Shown: positions 36,146-46,230, counted from the stretch's first letter. The stretch is 64,000 nt of DNA from Leucobacter luti (GCF_004217175.1 NZ_SHKI01000007.1:62001-126000); one strand, 5' to 3'. A program made the numbers and translations. The notes: generated by a model from the letters alone, not told the origin.

Positions 36146-37783
36146 TCACTTCTGGTCGCTGAGTTCGCGCGCCGGGGTCGGCTGCTCGACACCGCTGACC
36201 TCAGGGTGGTTGAGATCGAAGGCAGGAGACTCGGAGCGAATGCGCGGGATGGACGTGAAGTTGTGGCGCGGCGGCGGGCAGGAGGTTGCCCACTCGAGCG
36301 AGCGGCCGTAGCCCCACGGATCGTTGACCGTCACCTTCGGCGCACGGCGCGCGGTGATGTACACGTTCAGGAGGAACGGAATCATCGACGCACCCAGGAT
36401 CATCGCGCCAACCGTTGACAGCTGGTTGCCCCACGTGATGCCGTCAGCCGGCAGATACGTGTAGTAGCGACGCGGCATGGCCATGACGCCCAGCCAGTGC
36501 TGCACGAGGAAGGTCATGTGGAAGCCGATGAAGAGCACCCAGAAGTGAATCTTACCGAGACGCTCGTCGAGCATCTTGCCGGTCCACTTGGGCCACCAGA
36601 AGTAGAACCCGGCGAACATCGCGAAGACGACGGTGCCGAAGATCACGTAGTGGAAGTGCGCCACGACGAAGTAGGTGTCCGACAGGTGGAAGTCGAGCGC
36701 CGGCGACGCGAGGATCACGCCGGTGAGGCCACCGAAGACGAAGGTCACGAGGAATCCAAGCGACCACAGCATCGGCGTCTCGAAGGTGATCGAGCCGCGC
36801 CACATGGTGCCGAGCCAGTTGAAGATCTTCACGCCGGTGGGCACCGCGATGAGCATGGTCATCAGGGCGAAGAACGGAAGCAGGACCGAACCGGTGACGT
36901 ACATGTGGTGTGCCCACACGGTCATGGAGAGTGCTGCAATCGCGATCGTTGCGTAGATCAGCGTCTTGTACCCGAAGATCGGCTTGCGGCTGAACACCGG
37001 GAAGATCTCGGAGATGATGCCGAAGAACGGCAGCGCGATGATGTAGACCTCTGGGTGTCCGAAGAACCAGAAGAGGTGCTGCCAGAGGATTGCTCCGCCT
37101 TCACCGCTGTAGATCTGAGCGCCGAAGATACGGTCGGCCGCGAGGCCAAACATCGCCGCGGCAAGCACGGGGAAGACCAGCAGCACCAGGATCGAGGTGA
37201 TCAGCGTGTTCCAGGTGAACACGGACATACGCCACATGGTCATGCCCGGTGCGCGCATCGTGATGATCGTGGTGATGAAGTTGACGCCACCCATGATCGT
37301 GCCGAAGCCACTGACGCCCAGTCCGAGTACCCAGAGGTTGCCTCCGACGCCTGGCGAATAGGTCATATCCGAGAGTGGGGCGTACGCGAACCAGCCGAAC
37401 GAGGCCGCACCCTGCGGGGTGAGGAAGCCGCCGACTGCAATGAGCGAGCCGAAGGTGTAGAGCCAGAACGCGAATGCGTTGAGTCGCGGGAACGCGACAT
37501 CCGGAGCACCGATGTGGAGCGGCATCATGACGTTCGCGAAGCCCGCGAACAGCGGGGTTGCGAACATCAGCAGCATGATGGTGCCGTGCATGGTGAATAG
37601 CTGGTTGTACTGTTCCTTGGTTGCCACGACCTCAAGGCCGGGAGCGAACAGCTGCGCGCGGATCACGAGGGCCATGAGGCCGCCGATCAGGAACCACACG
37701 AAGGAGCTGATCAGATACATGTATCCGATCACCTTGTGGTCCGTGGACGTCAGCCACGAGACAATGACGTTGCCCTTCTTCAT
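36146..37783 (-). CDS. ctaD: Cytochrome c oxidase subunit I
   Basis: CtaD (545 aa) is the catalytic subunit of the aa3 oxidase and holds haem a and the haem a3-CuB centre. Family marks include the haem ligand region [14 protein letters not shown], the [15 protein letters not shown] motif with the cross-linked His-Tyr pair and proton-channel Glu, and [10 protein letters not shown] for CuB ligands. Twelve helices are present. It lies 17 nt after ctaC and before ctaF in a ctaC-ctaD-ctaF operon. Confidence 0.98.
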   Translation of the reverse strand: MKKGNVIVSWLTSTDHKVIGYMYLISSFVWFLIGGLMALVIRAQLFAPGLEVVATKEQYNQLFTMHGTIMLLMFATPLFAGFANVMMPLHIGAPDVAFPRLNAFAFWLYTFGSLIAVGGFLTPQGAASFGWFAYAPLSDMTYSPGVGGNLWVLGLGVSGFGTIMGGVNFITTIITMRAPGMTMWRMSVFTWNTLITSILVLLVFPVLAAAMFGLAADRIFGAQIYSGEGGAILWQHLFWFFGHPEVYIIALPFFGIISEIFPVFSRKPIFGYKTLIYATIAIAALSMTVWAHHMYVTGSVLLPFFALMTMLIAVPTGVKIFNWLGTMWRGSITFETPMLWSLGFLVTFVFGGLTGVILASPALDFHLSDTYFVVAHFHYVIFGTVVFAMFAGFYFWWPKWTGKMLDERLGKIHFWVLFIGFHMTFLVQHWLGVMAMPRRYYTYLPADGITWGNQLSTVGAMILGASMIPFLLNVYITARRAPKVTVNDPWGYGRSLEWATSCPPPRHNFTSIPRIRSESPAFDLNHPEVSGVEQPTPARELSDQK

Positions 37784-37800
37784 GTTTCTGTTATCCCTCG

Positions 37801-38667
37801 TTACTCGTTCTGCGCTTTGGCGTTGTCACCGTAGAAGCGATCCTGGTTCGGATTCAGCTCCAGGGTGGCCTGCCCGCTGTTGCCTGCTTCGCGCAGTGAC
37901 GTGATGTATGCGTCGTACTCGTCCTGCTCGACGACCTTGACCTCGAAGAGCATCATCGAGTGCGATTCGCCACACAGCTCGGCGCACTTGCCCATGAAGG
38001 TGCCGGTCTTTGTCGGCGTGAAGCTCATGTAGTTGGTCTGACCCGGGATCATGTCCTTCTTGTACAAGAACTCCACCACCCAGAAGGAGTGGATGACGTC
38101 GCGGGTCTCGAGACGGATCTCCGTGGTCTTGTCAACCGGGAGGTAGAGGACCGGCATGGTCTCTTCCTTCGCGGCACCGTCTTCGTCGGTCTGCACCTGC
38201 ACGCCGGAGAAGAACACGTCTTCGTCAACGTAGTTGAAGTCCCAGGCCCAGCGCTTGCCGATTACCTCGACAACGTTTTCAGGGTTGTCGTAGCGAGACT
38301 CGATCTTGCTCTGCTCCTGCGCGGTGAACGCGAAGAAGCCGAGGACGAGGATCACCGGGACGACCGTGAAGAAGGTCTCGATCGGCATGTTGTACCGCAG
38401 CTGCACGGGCAGGCCGGTCTGGCCCTTCCGGCGCCGGTACGCGATCGTGGCCCAGATAATCAGGCCCCACGTGATCACGCCGACTGCGAGCAGCACGATC
38501 CACGAGGTCACCCACAGCCCGGTAATGCCGTCTGTGTGGTTCGTTGCTCCCTCGGAACCCGCGGGCAAAAAGCCTCGCTGCTGCTCCGGGGTGCAGCCCG
38601 CGAGAACGAGCGCTGCCGTAAGCGCTACTGGGGCCGCAACCCATTTCATTCGACGATTGGAACGCAC
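37801..38667 (-). CDS. ctaC: Cytochrome c oxidase subunit II (lipoprotein)
   Basis: CtaC (288 aa) carries the CuA centre that accepts electrons from the QcrC cytochrome. A lipoprotein signal ends at LVLAGC (Cys at about 25), two helices follow, and the CuA ligands sit in [12 protein letters not shown] near the C-terminus. The GTG at 38667 has GAAAGG upstream; an ATG six codons later is possible. TAAGCT about 70 nt upstream is a plausible -10. Confidence 0.96.
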   Translation of the reverse strand: MRSNRRMKWVAAPVALTAALVLAGCTPEQQRGFLPAGSEGATNHTDGITGLWVTSWIVLLAVGVITWGLIIWATIAYRRRKGQTGLPVQLRYNMPIETFFTVVPVILVLGFFAFTAQEQSKIESRYDNPENVVEVIGKRWAWDFNYVDEDVFFSGVQVQTDEDGAAKEETMPVLYLPVDKTTEIRLETRDVIHSFWVVEFLYKKDMIPGQTNYMSFTPTKTGTFMGKCAELCGESHSMMLFEVKVVEQDEYDAYITSLREAGNSGQATLELNPNQDRFYGDNAKAQNE

Positions 38668-38741
38668 CGCATACCTTTCGAAATGTTTCGTGCCGCCCTG
38701 AAAGCAGGCGAAGCTGATGACTCCCTGTTAGCTTAGCGCGA

Positions 38742-38788
38742 ACCTGAGCGTTCCCCGAACCAACACCGGGTGTTGCGGAATCTCAGGT
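38742..38788 (-). terminator. Terminator of the ErpA-type gene
   Basis: A two-layer hairpin: outer arms ACCTGAG/CTCAGGT and inner arms CAACACC-G-GGTGTTG, all perfect, lie 10 nt after the stop of the HesB-type gene and before the ctaC promoter. Confidence 0.7.
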
Positions 38789-38798
38789 CGCGTTTTCG

Positions 38799-39176
38799 CT
38801 AGCTGAAGCTGTCGCCGCAGGCGCAGCTGCCCTGGGCATTTGGATTGTCGATCGTGAAGCCCTGCTTCTGGATCGTGTCTTCGAAGTCAATGGTGGCCCC
38901 GTTCAGGTACGGGATGCTCATCTGATCCACGACCACCTGCACGCCGGTGAAGTCGACGATCGCGTCGTTGTCGAGTTCTCGCTCATCGAAAAAGAGCTGG
39001 TAGATCAGGCCGGAGCAGCCGCCGGGCTGCACGGCGATACGCAGGCGCAGGTCGTCGCGCCCCTCCTGCGACAGCAGGCTGCGCACCTTCTCCTGTGCGG
39101 CGGTGCTCAGTGCGACCCCGTGCGCACCCTCGAGTGCCGGCGCGGCGGTGTCCGCTGCGATTGTCTCAGTACCCAT
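38799..39176 (-). CDS. erpA: HesB/IscA/ErpA-type iron-sulfur cluster insertion protein
   Basis: A 125-residue A-type Fe-S carrier, which hands clusters to target proteins. The three conserved cysteines are in QPGGCSGLIYQL and in the C-terminal GSCACGDSFS. It works downstream of the SUF machinery encoded at the left end of the window. It is monocistronic, divergent from the DUF3043 gene. ErpA rather than another A-type paralogue is likely from the SCACGDSF ending. Confidence 0.92.
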   Translation of the reverse strand: MGTETIAADTAAPALEGAHGVALSTAAQEKVRSLLSQEGRDDLRLRIAVQPGGCSGLIYQLFFDERELDNDAIVDFTGVQVVVDQMSIPYLNGATIDFEDTIQKQGFTIDNPNAQGSCACGDSFS

Positions 39177-39335
39177 GACTTCTCCTCGCTCGCGTGGTGG
39201 TTCTCAGATACGCCCATTCTAGCGTCAGCACGGGGAACGCAAGGCCCAGCGACGACACGGTATTCTTGTGGCATGACGCCCGAACGGCGGGCAGACACCG
39301 GGCGCGCACAGGCGCACCAGATCGAGAGGACAGGC

Positions 39336-39911
39336 GTGTCAAAGAAGGACGCCGCGGACGCGGCGGGCACGAACGAGCAGGACACGACCGACCAGCACGT
39401 TGGCAAGGGTCACCCCACGCCTTCGCGCAAGCAGGCGCAGGCGGCAAACGCGCGGCCCATCGTTGGTTCGAAGGACAAGACGCTGCAGAAGGAACAGCGG
39501 CGGCAGCAGGCGAGCTCGCGCGAGCGCGCACGCATCGGAATGATGGAGGGCGACGAGCGCTACCTCACCGCGCGCGACCGGGGACCGCAGCGCCGCTACG
39601 TGCGCGACTACGTAGACTCCCGCTGGAACATCGGCGAGATGCTCATCCCCATGATGCTCGTGGTGCTGGTCATGACCTTCGTCCCCGGCGTGATGCAGGT
39701 GGTGAGCCTCATCGTCATCTGGGCGTTCGTCGCCCTCGCGGTGCTCGACGCGTTCTTCCTCGGCGCCAAGCTGAAGCGCCTCCTCGGTGAGAAGTTCGGC
39801 GAGGATCGGGTGCAGCCCGGCTTCCGCTGGTACGCGGCAATGCGCGCGTTCCAGTTCCGCCCGCTGCGCATGCCGAAGCCGCAGGTCAAGCGCGGCAACC
39901 GCCCCAGCTAG
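39336..39911 (+). CDS. DUF3043 membrane protein
   Basis: A 191-residue actinobacterial protein with DUF3043: a Lys/Arg-rich N-terminal part (GKGHPTPSRKQAQAANARP, RDRGPQRRYVRDYVDSRW), two membrane helices at about residues 105-145 and a basic tail. Function is unknown. The GTG at 39336 has GAGAGGA 5 nt upstream and fits family N-termini. An ATG at 39273 is also in frame and lies 6 nt after TATTCT, so a leaderless form 21 residues longer (212 aa) is possible. A strong hairpin terminator follows. Confidence 0.82.
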   Translation: MSKKDAADAAGTNEQDTTDQHVGKGHPTPSRKQAQAANARPIVGSKDKTLQKEQRRQQASSRERARIGMMEGDERYLTARDRGPQRRYVRDYVDSRWNIGEMLIPMMLVVLVMTFVPGVMQVVSLIVIWAFVALAVLDAFFLGAKLKRLLGEKFGEDRVQPGFRWYAAMRAFQFRPLRMPKPQVKRGNRPS

Positions 39912-39926
39912 GCACCCGCACGTGCG

Positions 39927-39970
39927 CCGCAGGCCCGCGATTCGAGAAGGTTCGAATCGCGGGCCTGCGG
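39927..39970 (+). terminator. Long perfect hairpin after the DUF3043 gene
   Basis: A perfect 19-bp stem (starting CCGCAGGCCCGCG) with a 6-nt loop lies 15 nt after the stop and runs into CGTTTCTGC. It directly precedes a 19-bp tandem repeat array. Confidence 0.85.
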
Positions 39971-39983
39971 CGTTTCTGCGGAT

Positions 39984-40078
39984 TCCAGCGCGACCTCCGG
40001 GGTCCAGCGCGACCTCCGGGGTCCAGTGCGAACTGCGGGGTGCAGCGCGAACTGCGGGGTGCAGCGCGAACTGCGGGG
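39984..40078. repeat. Tandem array of five 19-bp units
   Basis: Five contiguous units of exactly 19 bp: two of TCCAGCGCGACCTCCGGGG, one of TCCAGTGCGAACTGCGGGG and two of TGCAGCGCGAACTGCGGGG. The units mutate in step (left pair versus right pair), as expected from unit duplication. It lies between two convergent genes, after the terminator of the DUF3043 gene and before the pyrD stop. The sequence differs from the CAGATCCGACCC repeat but has the same period. Confidence 0.9.
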
Positions 40079-40107
40079 CCGGTCTGCGCGGCGGGCGCTC
40101 CGACCTG

Positions 40108-41157
40108 CTACGCAGCCGCGTTGCCGCGGAAGCCGGCTCGCACCAGTCCGCGGTTGATTGCCCGGGCCCACAGCGGCCCCTCGTAGATGAACGCGGTGAA
40201 GCCCTGCACAAGGGTGGCCCCTGCGAGCAGCCGCTCGTGCACGTCTGCGGCGGTGGTAACTCCCCCGACCGAGATCACGCAAAACTCCGGGTTTGGCTCG
40301 GCCCGGCGGATCCGGTGCAGCACATCGAGGGAGCGCACGCGAAGCGGCTCACCCGAGAGGCCACCCGCGCCGGCCTGTTCGACCGATTCGGCGGGCTCCT
40401 GCAGCCCGTCCCGCGAGATCGTGGTGTTCGTCGCGATGATCCCGTCGAGCCCCAGGCGAACCGCGAGCGCGACGATCGCGTCAATCTGTTCGTCGGCCAT
40501 GTCCGGGGCGATCTTGACGAGGAGCGGCGTGCCGAGCGAGGCCGCGCGAACCGCAGCGAGCAGGGGCTCGAGCAGCTCGACCTCCTGCAGACCGCGAAGC
40601 CCGGGGGTGTTCGGCGAACTCACGTTCACCGCGAGGTAGTCGGCGATCGGGGCGAGTCGCTGCGCGCTCCAGACGTAGTCGGCGGTCGCGTCGGCGACCT
40701 CGGTGACGCGGCTCTTGCCGATGTTCACCCCGATCACTGGCCGGTGCTTCGCGAGCCGGGCGCGCTCGATGCGCGCCACCGCCGCAGCCGATCCGCCGTT
40801 ATTGAATCCCATCCGGTTGATGAGCGCCCGATCGCCGATGAGTCGATACATGCGGGGCTTCGGGTTGCCGGGCTGCGCGTGTCGCGTGAGCGTGCCCACT
40901 TCAACGTGGCCGAAACCGATGTTGCCCAGGCCGGCGATTCCCGTCGCGTTCTTATCGAAGCCTGCCGCGAGTCCGAACGGGCTCGGGAAGTCGATGCCGA
41001 GCGCGCGCACGCGGAGCGCGGGGTCGGGGCCGCAGATTCGACGCACCAGCCCCCCGAGCACGGGCGTGGCCTGGATCACCCGGAACGCAAGGTGGTGCGC
41101 CGTCTCGGGGTCCATGCGTCGCAGGACGGTCGAAAACAGCAGCGGGTAGAAGCGCAT
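40108..41157 (-). CDS. pyrD: Dihydroorotate dehydrogenase (quinone), class 2
   Basis: PyrD (349 aa) oxidises dihydroorotate to orotate and reduces menaquinone, a step of pyrimidine synthesis. It is class 2: an N-terminal amphipathic membrane-binding segment (MRFYPLLFSTVLRRMDPETAHH), then an FMN barrel with VEVGTLTRHAQPGNPKPRM, the catalytic serine in NVSSPNTPGLR and GGVTTAADVHERLLAGA for FMN phosphate. It is the last gene of hisD-nrdR-pyrD, 6 nt after nrdR. Confidence 0.95.
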   Translation of the reverse strand: MRFYPLLFSTVLRRMDPETAHHLAFRVIQATPVLGGLVRRICGPDPALRVRALGIDFPSPFGLAAGFDKNATGIAGLGNIGFGHVEVGTLTRHAQPGNPKPRMYRLIGDRALINRMGFNNGGSAAAVARIERARLAKHRPVIGVNIGKSRVTEVADATADYVWSAQRLAPIADYLAVNVSSPNTPGLRGLQEVELLEPLLAAVRAASLGTPLLVKIAPDMADEQIDAIVALAVRLGLDGIIATNTTISRDGLQEPAESVEQAGAGGLSGEPLRVRSLDVLHRIRRAEPNPEFCVISVGGVTTAADVHERLLAGATLVQGFTAFIYEGPLWARAINRGLVRAGFRGNAAA

Positions 41158-41163
41158 GCGGGG

Positions 41164-41658
41164 TTACTCCTGTGTGGCGGTCGATGCGGCGGACGAGGGC
41201 GTGCCGGGAGCCGCTGGGTGCTCACGCAGCTCTTCGATCGCCGCGTCGAAGTCGGCGAGTGATTCAAATGCCTGGTAGACACTGGCGAAGCGCAGGTACG
41301 CCACCTCGTCGAGCTCGCGCAGGTGAGGCAGGATCGCGAGGCCGATCTCGTTCGCGTCGAACTGCGCCACGCCACTCGCGCGCACCGACTCCTCGACCTG
41401 CTGCGCCAGCACGGCAAGGTTCGCCTCGGTGACCGGGCGCCCCTGGCAGGCCTTGCGCACCCCGCTCATCACCTTCTCGCGGCTGAACGGCTCAACGACG
41501 CCGGAGCGCTTGATCACCGTGAGGCTCGCGGTCTCGGTTGTGGTGAAGCGGCGGCCGCACTCGGGGCACTGGCGGCGGCGCCGGATCGAGAGTCCGTCGT
41601 CGGCCGTGCGGGAATCGATGACCCGCGAGTCCGGGTGGCGGCAGAATGGACAGTGCAT
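41164..41658 (-). CDS. nrdR: Ribonucleotide reductase repressor NrdR
   Basis: NrdR (164 aa) represses ribonucleotide reductase genes in response to dATP/ATP. The N-terminal zinc ribbon is CPFC...CPEC with the family pattern DSRVIDSR and [15 protein letters not shown], followed by an ATP-cone domain (about residues 46-136). Its ATG overlaps the hisD stop by 1 nt (TAATG). No nrd genes lie in the window. Confidence 0.97.
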   Translation of the reverse strand: MHCPFCRHPDSRVIDSRTADDGLSIRRRRQCPECGRRFTTTETASLTVIKRSGVVEPFSREKVMSGVRKACQGRPVTEANLAVLAQQVEESVRASGVAQFDANEIGLAILPHLRELDEVAYLRFASVYQAFESLADFDAAIEELREHPAAPGTPSSAASTATQE

Positions 41659-42974
41659 TAGTGAGTCTCCTCCTCGAACCGAGCGCTCACGGCCTCGCCG
41701 TGCGCGGGGAGCCCCTCGGCACCCGCGAGCGCGAGCAGCGGGGCCTCGGCCTCGGCAAGCGCGCTCCGGTCGTAACTGATGATTTGCTGCGGCCGGAGGA
41801 ACGTGTGGGCCCCGAGCCCCGCGGCGAAGCGGGCGGTCCCCCCGGTGGGCAGCACGTGGTTTGACCCGGCGAGGTAGTCGCCGAGGCTGACGGGCGTGTA
41901 CCCGCCCACAAACACGGCGCCGGCGTCGGTGATCCCGGCGAGGGTGCCCTCGTCGTCACGCGTCTGGATTTCGAGGTGCTCCGGACCGTAGGCGTTGCTC
42001 ACGCGCACCGCGTCGGCGAGATCGTCGACGAGGATCACACCCGACTGCGGGCCGGAGAGCGCGGTCGCCACGCGCTCGGCGTGGCGCGTCCGCGGCGCCC
42101 GGGCGGCGATCTCGTCGCGCACGCGCTGGGCAAACTCAGCCGAGTCGGTAACGAGTACCGACGCGGCGGCCTCGTCGTGTTCGGCTTGGCTGATCAGGTC
42201 GGCGGCGACGAACCGCGGATCGGCAGTGTCGTCTGCGATCACGAGAATCTCAGTGGTGCCGGCCTCCGAGTCGATCCCCACGAGCCCGCTCACCACGCGC
42301 TTTGCCGCGGCGACGAACACGTTTCCGGGCCCCGTGACCACGTCGACGGGGTCGAGCGAAATCTCGGGGACGCCGTGCGCGAACGCGGCGATGGCACCCG
42401 CTCCCCCGATTGCGTAGACCTCGTCGATGCCGCAGAGCGCTGCGGCCCACAGCACCGCCGGGTGCGGCAGCCCCGCGTTGTCGCGCTGGGCCGGGGAGGC
42501 GAGCGCGAGACTCGGCACGCCGGCCGTCTGCGCGGCGACGGCGTTCATGATCACCGAGGAGGGGTACGCCGCCTTCCCGCCGGGCGCGTACAGCCCAACG
42601 CGAGACACTGGCTGCCACCGCTGCCGGATCACTGCGCCGGCACCGATCCGCGTCTCCTGCGGGGCGGGGACCTGGGCGGCAGAGCCCTGGCGGAGGCGCA
42701 CGATGAGCTCCTCGAGCGCCGCCCTTACGTCGGGTGGGCAGGCCGCGAGCGAGTCGGTGATCGCCTCGCTTGGGACGCGGAGCGCGTGCCCGGTGACCCC
42801 GTCGAAGTCGGCCGCCTGCTCGCGCAGCGCGGCCTCGCCGCGCGCCGCCACCGCGGCAACGAGCGGGCGCACCCGTTCGACCGCAACGTCGGCGCTGAGC
42901 GCCGCGCGCGGAACAAGTTGCAGGAGTTCACTGCGGGAGAGCTCGCGCCCTCGGAGGTCAGTCGTACGCATCAC
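41658..42974 (-). CDS. hisD: Histidinol dehydrogenase
   Basis: HisD (438 aa) carries out the last two steps of histidine synthesis, histidinol to histidine, with NAD+ and zinc. Family marks: [38 protein letters not shown] and [16 protein letters not shown], and SQAEHDEAA with a zinc ligand. The start is GTG at 42974 (GTG-ATG), placed 6 nt after TAGAAT, so it is probably leaderless. It opens the operon hisD-nrdR-pyrD; other his genes are absent. Confidence 0.95.
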   Translation of the reverse strand: MMRTTDLRGRELSRSELLQLVPRAALSADVAVERVRPLVAAVAARGEAALREQAADFDGVTGHALRVPSEAITDSLAACPPDVRAALEELIVRLRQGSAAQVPAPQETRIGAGAVIRQRWQPVSRVGLYAPGGKAAYPSSVIMNAVAAQTAGVPSLALASPAQRDNAGLPHPAVLWAAALCGIDEVYAIGGAGAIAAFAHGVPEISLDPVDVVTGPGNVFVAAAKRVVSGLVGIDSEAGTTEILVIADDTADPRFVAADLISQAEHDEAAASVLVTDSAEFAQRVRDEIAARAPRTRHAERVATALSGPQSGVILVDDLADAVRVSNAYGPEHLEIQTRDDEGTLAGITDAGAVFVGGYTPVSLGDYLAGSNHVLPTGGTARFAAGLGAHTFLRPQQIISYDRSALAEAEAPLLALAGAEGLPAHGEAVSARFEEETH

Positions 42975-42980
42975 CCCGCC

Positions 42981-42986
42981 ATTCTA
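42981..42986 (-). promoter_or_regulatory. Putative -10 element of hisD (leaderless)
   Basis: On the minus strand TAGAAT lies 6 nt before the hisD GTG at 42974, the same layout as trpD and the hydrolase operon. Confidence 0.5.
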
Positions 42987-43101
42987 CCGAGCGTGGCGCG
43001 GCAGCCCGCGCGCGTCTGGGAGGATGGACAGCAAGCTCAGACGAAAGGCAGCAGATGCGCGGCCGGCACGACCACTCCACTCCGACACCCGGGGGCGCGC
43101 A

Positions 43102-43854
43102 GTGACCGTTCTCATGGCGGCCCTGATCATCGGACTCATCGTGGTCGGCGCCGCAGCGCAGCGGATGGCCGGTCTCGGCTTCGCGCTCCTCGTCGCGCCC
43201 TTCATGACGCTGCTTCTGGGCGCGCACTCCGGGGTCTTGCTGGTCAACGTCCTCGGCGTGATCTCGAGCGCGCTGATCCTGCCGCGCGTGTGGCGGTCAA
43301 TCGACTGGGGGATGTTCCGCTGGCTCGGCGCGTTTGCCGTGCTCGGCTCGGTGCTCGGCGCCTGGCTCGCGACGCTGTTCTCCGCCGCGGTCATGGCGGT
43401 GTTCGTCGGCGCGATCGTGATGGTCGCGCTCGGCGCATCGCTCGCGATCTCTGGCAACCGCTTCACCACTGAGCCGAAAGCACCGCGGGCGGCAGCGGGC
43501 TTCCTCTCCGGGCTCACGAACGCGCTCGCCGGGGTGGGCGGGCCCGCGATCAGCGCCTACGCGGTGCTCACCCGCTGGCCGCAGGCAACCTTCGCCGCGA
43601 CGCTGCAGCCGTATTTCATCCTGACCGGGGGCACCTCGGTCGCAGCGAAGCTGATGCTCGATCCCGGTGGACTCCCGCAGACCGACTGGTGGTTCTGGAT
43701 CGCCGTGCTGCTCGCGGTGCTCGGCGGCATCGCCGCGGGCGAGCGGCTGCTCCGGCTGGTCACTCCGACGCAGGTGCGGCGTTTCGTGATCATCCTCGCC
43801 TTTGCCGGCGCTGCGGCCTCGCTCCTCCGCGGCCTCTTCGATCTCTTCGCCTAG
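43102..43854 (+). CDS. TauE/SafE-family membrane transporter
   Basis: A 250-residue TauE/SafE (sulfite exporter) family protein with seven to eight membrane helices; GLGFALLVAPFMTLLLG and FLSGLTNALAGVGGPAISAYAV form the two repeated family halves. Substrates in this family are sulfite, sulfonates or sulfoacetate; none is indicated here. The start is unsure: GTG 43102 (GGGGG upstream), ATG 43114 or ATG 43024 are all in frame. The gene diverges from hisD. Confidence 0.82.
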   Translation: MTVLMAALIIGLIVVGAAAQRMAGLGFALLVAPFMTLLLGAHSGVLLVNVLGVISSALILPRVWRSIDWGMFRWLGAFAVLGSVLGAWLATLFSAAVMAVFVGAIVMVALGASLAISGNRFTTEPKAPRAAAGFLSGLTNALAGVGGPAISAYAVLTRWPQATFAATLQPYFILTGGTSVAAKLMLDPGGLPQTDWWFWIAVLLAVLGGIAAGERLLRLVTPTQVRRFVIILAFAGAAASLLRGLFDLFA

Positions 43855-43875
43855 CGTCCTGGGCCGCGTGCGTCA

Positions 43876-45438
43876 CTACGCGCGCGGCGCACCCGGGGAC
43901 AGCATTCCCAGCCAGGCGAGCTCGCGCGCGCCGGCGATCACTGCCTCGCGCGCGGCCGCGGCGTCGACGTCGAGCAGCGTCGCGAGTGCGTCGGCAATCT
44001 GACCGAGCGTCAGGTCACCGTCGCTCGCGCCGACTGCCGCGGCAAGCAGCGGATCGGCGGCGACGCGGCGCGCGATCGGACGATCGGTGAGCAGCGTCAG
44101 CGCGCTCGGAGACTCGTGTCCCGGCTCGTGGATGCGCTCCTCGGTCACCGCGGGCGACACGATCCAGTGGGTGGCGAGCACCTCGGCGTCAGACATTCGC
44201 GCGGCGGTCGCCCCGGCGGCAAACGCGGCCTCGAGGTCGCGGCCGAGTCCCGCCGCGCTCAGCGAGCCGGTCGCCTGTTCCACGTGCACCACCGACGGGG
44301 GTGCCGGATCCGTCGTCTCGGGCTCGCGCCGGATCCGGATCGCGCCCAGGCCGATGCCGATCACGCGGCGCTCACTGAAGTCGTCGAGCCAGGCGCTGAG
44401 TAGCTCAGTGAAGGCGGCCGTGCCGGGCCGGGCGCCGCCGTCGCGCACCCAGGTCTCGGCGTACTGCGCCGGGCTCACGCGGTCGCGCTCGATCACCCAC
44501 GCGGTCAGCGGTCCGGCCACGCCGGCAGCGATCCAGTCGTGCACCCGCCCAAGCCCGTTGCCGCCCCACGGTGTCTCCCAGTTAGCGAGGCACAGCATCG
44601 TACCACCGGGCACGAGCAGCGCCGGGCCGTCGCGCACCACGGCCGCCGCGAGCGCGTCGCCCACGAGCCCGCCGTCCCGGTACTCGTAGATGGGCCCGTC
44701 GCCGGCGCGCGGCGTGATCACGAACGGCGGGTTCGAAAGAATCAGATCAAAGCGGTCCGCGTGCACCGGCGCGAAGAGGTCGCCGCGCCGAAACTCGATC
44801 GCGTGGTCGAGCGTGTTGAGGACCGCGTTGGCGGCGGCGAGTTCGAGCGCGCGCTCCGAGATGTCGGTGGCGATCACTCGGCCACCGCGCAGCGCAAGAT
44901 GGAGCGCGACGATGCCGCACCCGGTTCCGAGATCGAGCGAGAGGGCCACGTCGCCGGGCGGCGCCTGCGCGATCAGCGAGCGTGTGGCGCCCCCGACCCC
45001 CATCACGTGGTCTGGACGGGCCGGACCGCGCCTGAGCTGGTCGTCGAGATCCGAGAGCAGCCACCAGTCAACCGGCTCGTCGCTTCGAGAGTCGGCGATC
45101 GCGACCGGGTTCAGTGAGAGCGCCGCGCGCAGTGCGTCCGTAGACGCCTCCCCGGGCTCCGCGGCGACGAGCCCGAGCTCACGCGCGCCGGCCGCGCCGA
45201 GAGCCGGCAGCGCGGCGTCGAGCTCAGCTGCCGTCACCGCCGCCCCAAGCAGAAACAGGCGCACGAGCAAGGCGAGCGCGGAGCCGTCGCGCTCCGCGAG
45301 CGCCCGCTCGGCTGGCACGAACACGCCGCGCAACCGCGCGGCGTCGGCCCCGTCGCCGAGCAACCCGCTTACGGTGGCGGCGCGGTAGTCGGCGGCGGCG
45401 AGGTCGGCGCGCAAGCGAAGCAGAAGTGCGGTGTCCAT
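43876..45438 (-). CDS. Class I SAM-dependent methyltransferase (HemK/RsmC-like core)
   Basis: A 520-residue protein. Residues about 1-140 form a helical N-terminal domain, residues about 150-330 a Rossmann methyltransferase with LDLGTGCGIVALHLA for SAM and SNPPFV (the NPPY-type motif of enzymes that methylate N6 of adenine, N2 of guanine or glutamine N5), and the rest a C-terminal domain. Whether the target is RNA, DNA or protein is unknown. The ATG at 45438 has TACCCT 6 nt upstream, a leaderless layout. The stop is 21 nt from the convergent TauE gene. Confidence 0.83.
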   Translation of the reverse strand: MDTALLLRLRADLAAADYRAATVSGLLGDGADAARLRGVFVPAERALAERDGSALALLVRLFLLGAAVTAAELDAALPALGAAGARELGLVAAEPGEASTDALRAALSLNPVAIADSRSDEPVDWWLLSDLDDQLRRGPARPDHVMGVGGATRSLIAQAPPGDVALSLDLGTGCGIVALHLALRGGRVIATDISERALELAAANAVLNTLDHAIEFRRGDLFAPVHADRFDLILSNPPFVITPRAGDGPIYEYRDGGLVGDALAAAVVRDGPALLVPGGTMLCLANWETPWGGNGLGRVHDWIAAGVAGPLTAWVIERDRVSPAQYAETWVRDGGARPGTAAFTELLSAWLDDFSERRVIGIGLGAIRIRREPETTDPAPPSVVHVEQATGSLSAAGLGRDLEAAFAAGATAARMSDAEVLATHWIVSPAVTEERIHEPGHESPSALTLLTDRPIARRVAADPLLAAAVGASDGDLTLGQIADALATLLDVDAAAAREAVIAGARELAWLGMLSPGAPRA

Positions 45439-45444
45439 CCCTCT

Positions 45445-45450
45445 AGGGTA
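45445..45450 (-). promoter_or_regulatory. Putative -10 element of the methyltransferase gene (leaderless)
   Basis: On the minus strand TACCCT is followed by AGAGGG and then the ATG at 45438. AGAGGG could also act as a poor ribosome site. Confidence 0.4.
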
Positions 45451-45585
45451 GGGCTCGCGCTCGACAACTTCGATCACCATTCCGCGCCGCGAGTGCGACG
45501 CGGGCACCGCGAGCGCCACGAGCGCGCGGTACCCGCGGTGGGGAGCACCGCGACCGCGCGCTCGCTCGGGCCGCCGAAGCGCCCG

Positions 45586-46230
45586 CTAGTAGGCGACCGT
45601 GAAACGCGTGCGGTGGTGTGCCGGAGTCTCGATCTCGTCGGCGATCGCCACCCCGAAATCGGCTCCCGAGATTGCCGACTCGCCCGACGCGTCAGTGAGC
45701 AGCACGTCACCGCCGACCCGGTACTCCCCCGTGTACTCGCCCGCCGCCCACGGGCCAAACCCGCCGGCCGGGCTCACGAAGAACCAGTCGAGACTCTCCG
45801 GCGTTGTGCGGAGATCCTCGAGCACCTCGCCCATCTCGGCGGCTTCGGCCTTGATCTCGTCGGGGAAGCCGGGACCGTTCATCACGAGGTCGCCGCCCTC
45901 CTCCTGCAGCAGCGAGCCCGCGCCGCCGATCACGCCGAGCCGCACGCCTGCGGCATCCGCCTCGGCCGCGAGCTCGGCGATTGCCGGCCGCACTTTGCCA
46001 GCCATATCGCCGCGCGGCGACAGCGCGACGATCACCACATCGGCACCGTCGAGCGCGCGCGCACGGTCGGCCGGGTCGAGCGCCGACCCGCGCAGGTACT
46101 TCACGCCGGACTGCTGCTGGGCAACCTCGCCGCGGCTCACGCTCGTCACGTTGAACCCGCGAACCGCCGCCGCCTCGGCGATGTGCGATCCTGCATAGCC
46201 GCTGCCGCCGATGATCGTCACTGTCGTCAT
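45586..46230 (-). CDS. NAD(P)-binding Rossmann protein (NmrA/atypical SDR type)
   Basis: A 214-residue protein with GGSGYAG at residues 8-14, the dinucleotide site of atypical short-chain dehydrogenases, then VIVALSPRG and GVIGGAGSLL. It resembles NAD(P)H-binding proteins often called YwnB or NmrA-like; some sense redox state and have no known reaction. The ATG at 46230 follows GAAGGGA. It stands between a methyltransferase gene and gltD with no clear operon partner. Confidence 0.82.
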   Translation of the reverse strand: MTTVTIIGGSGYAGSHIAEAAAVRGFNVTSVSRGEVAQQQSGVKYLRGSALDPADRARALDGADVVIVALSPRGDMAGKVRPAIAELAAEADAAGVRLGVIGGAGSLLQEEGGDLVMNGPGFPDEIKAEAAEMGEVLEDLRTTPESLDWFFVSPAGGFGPWAAGEYTGEYRVGGDVLLTDASGESAISGADFGVAIADEIETPAHHRTRFTVAY

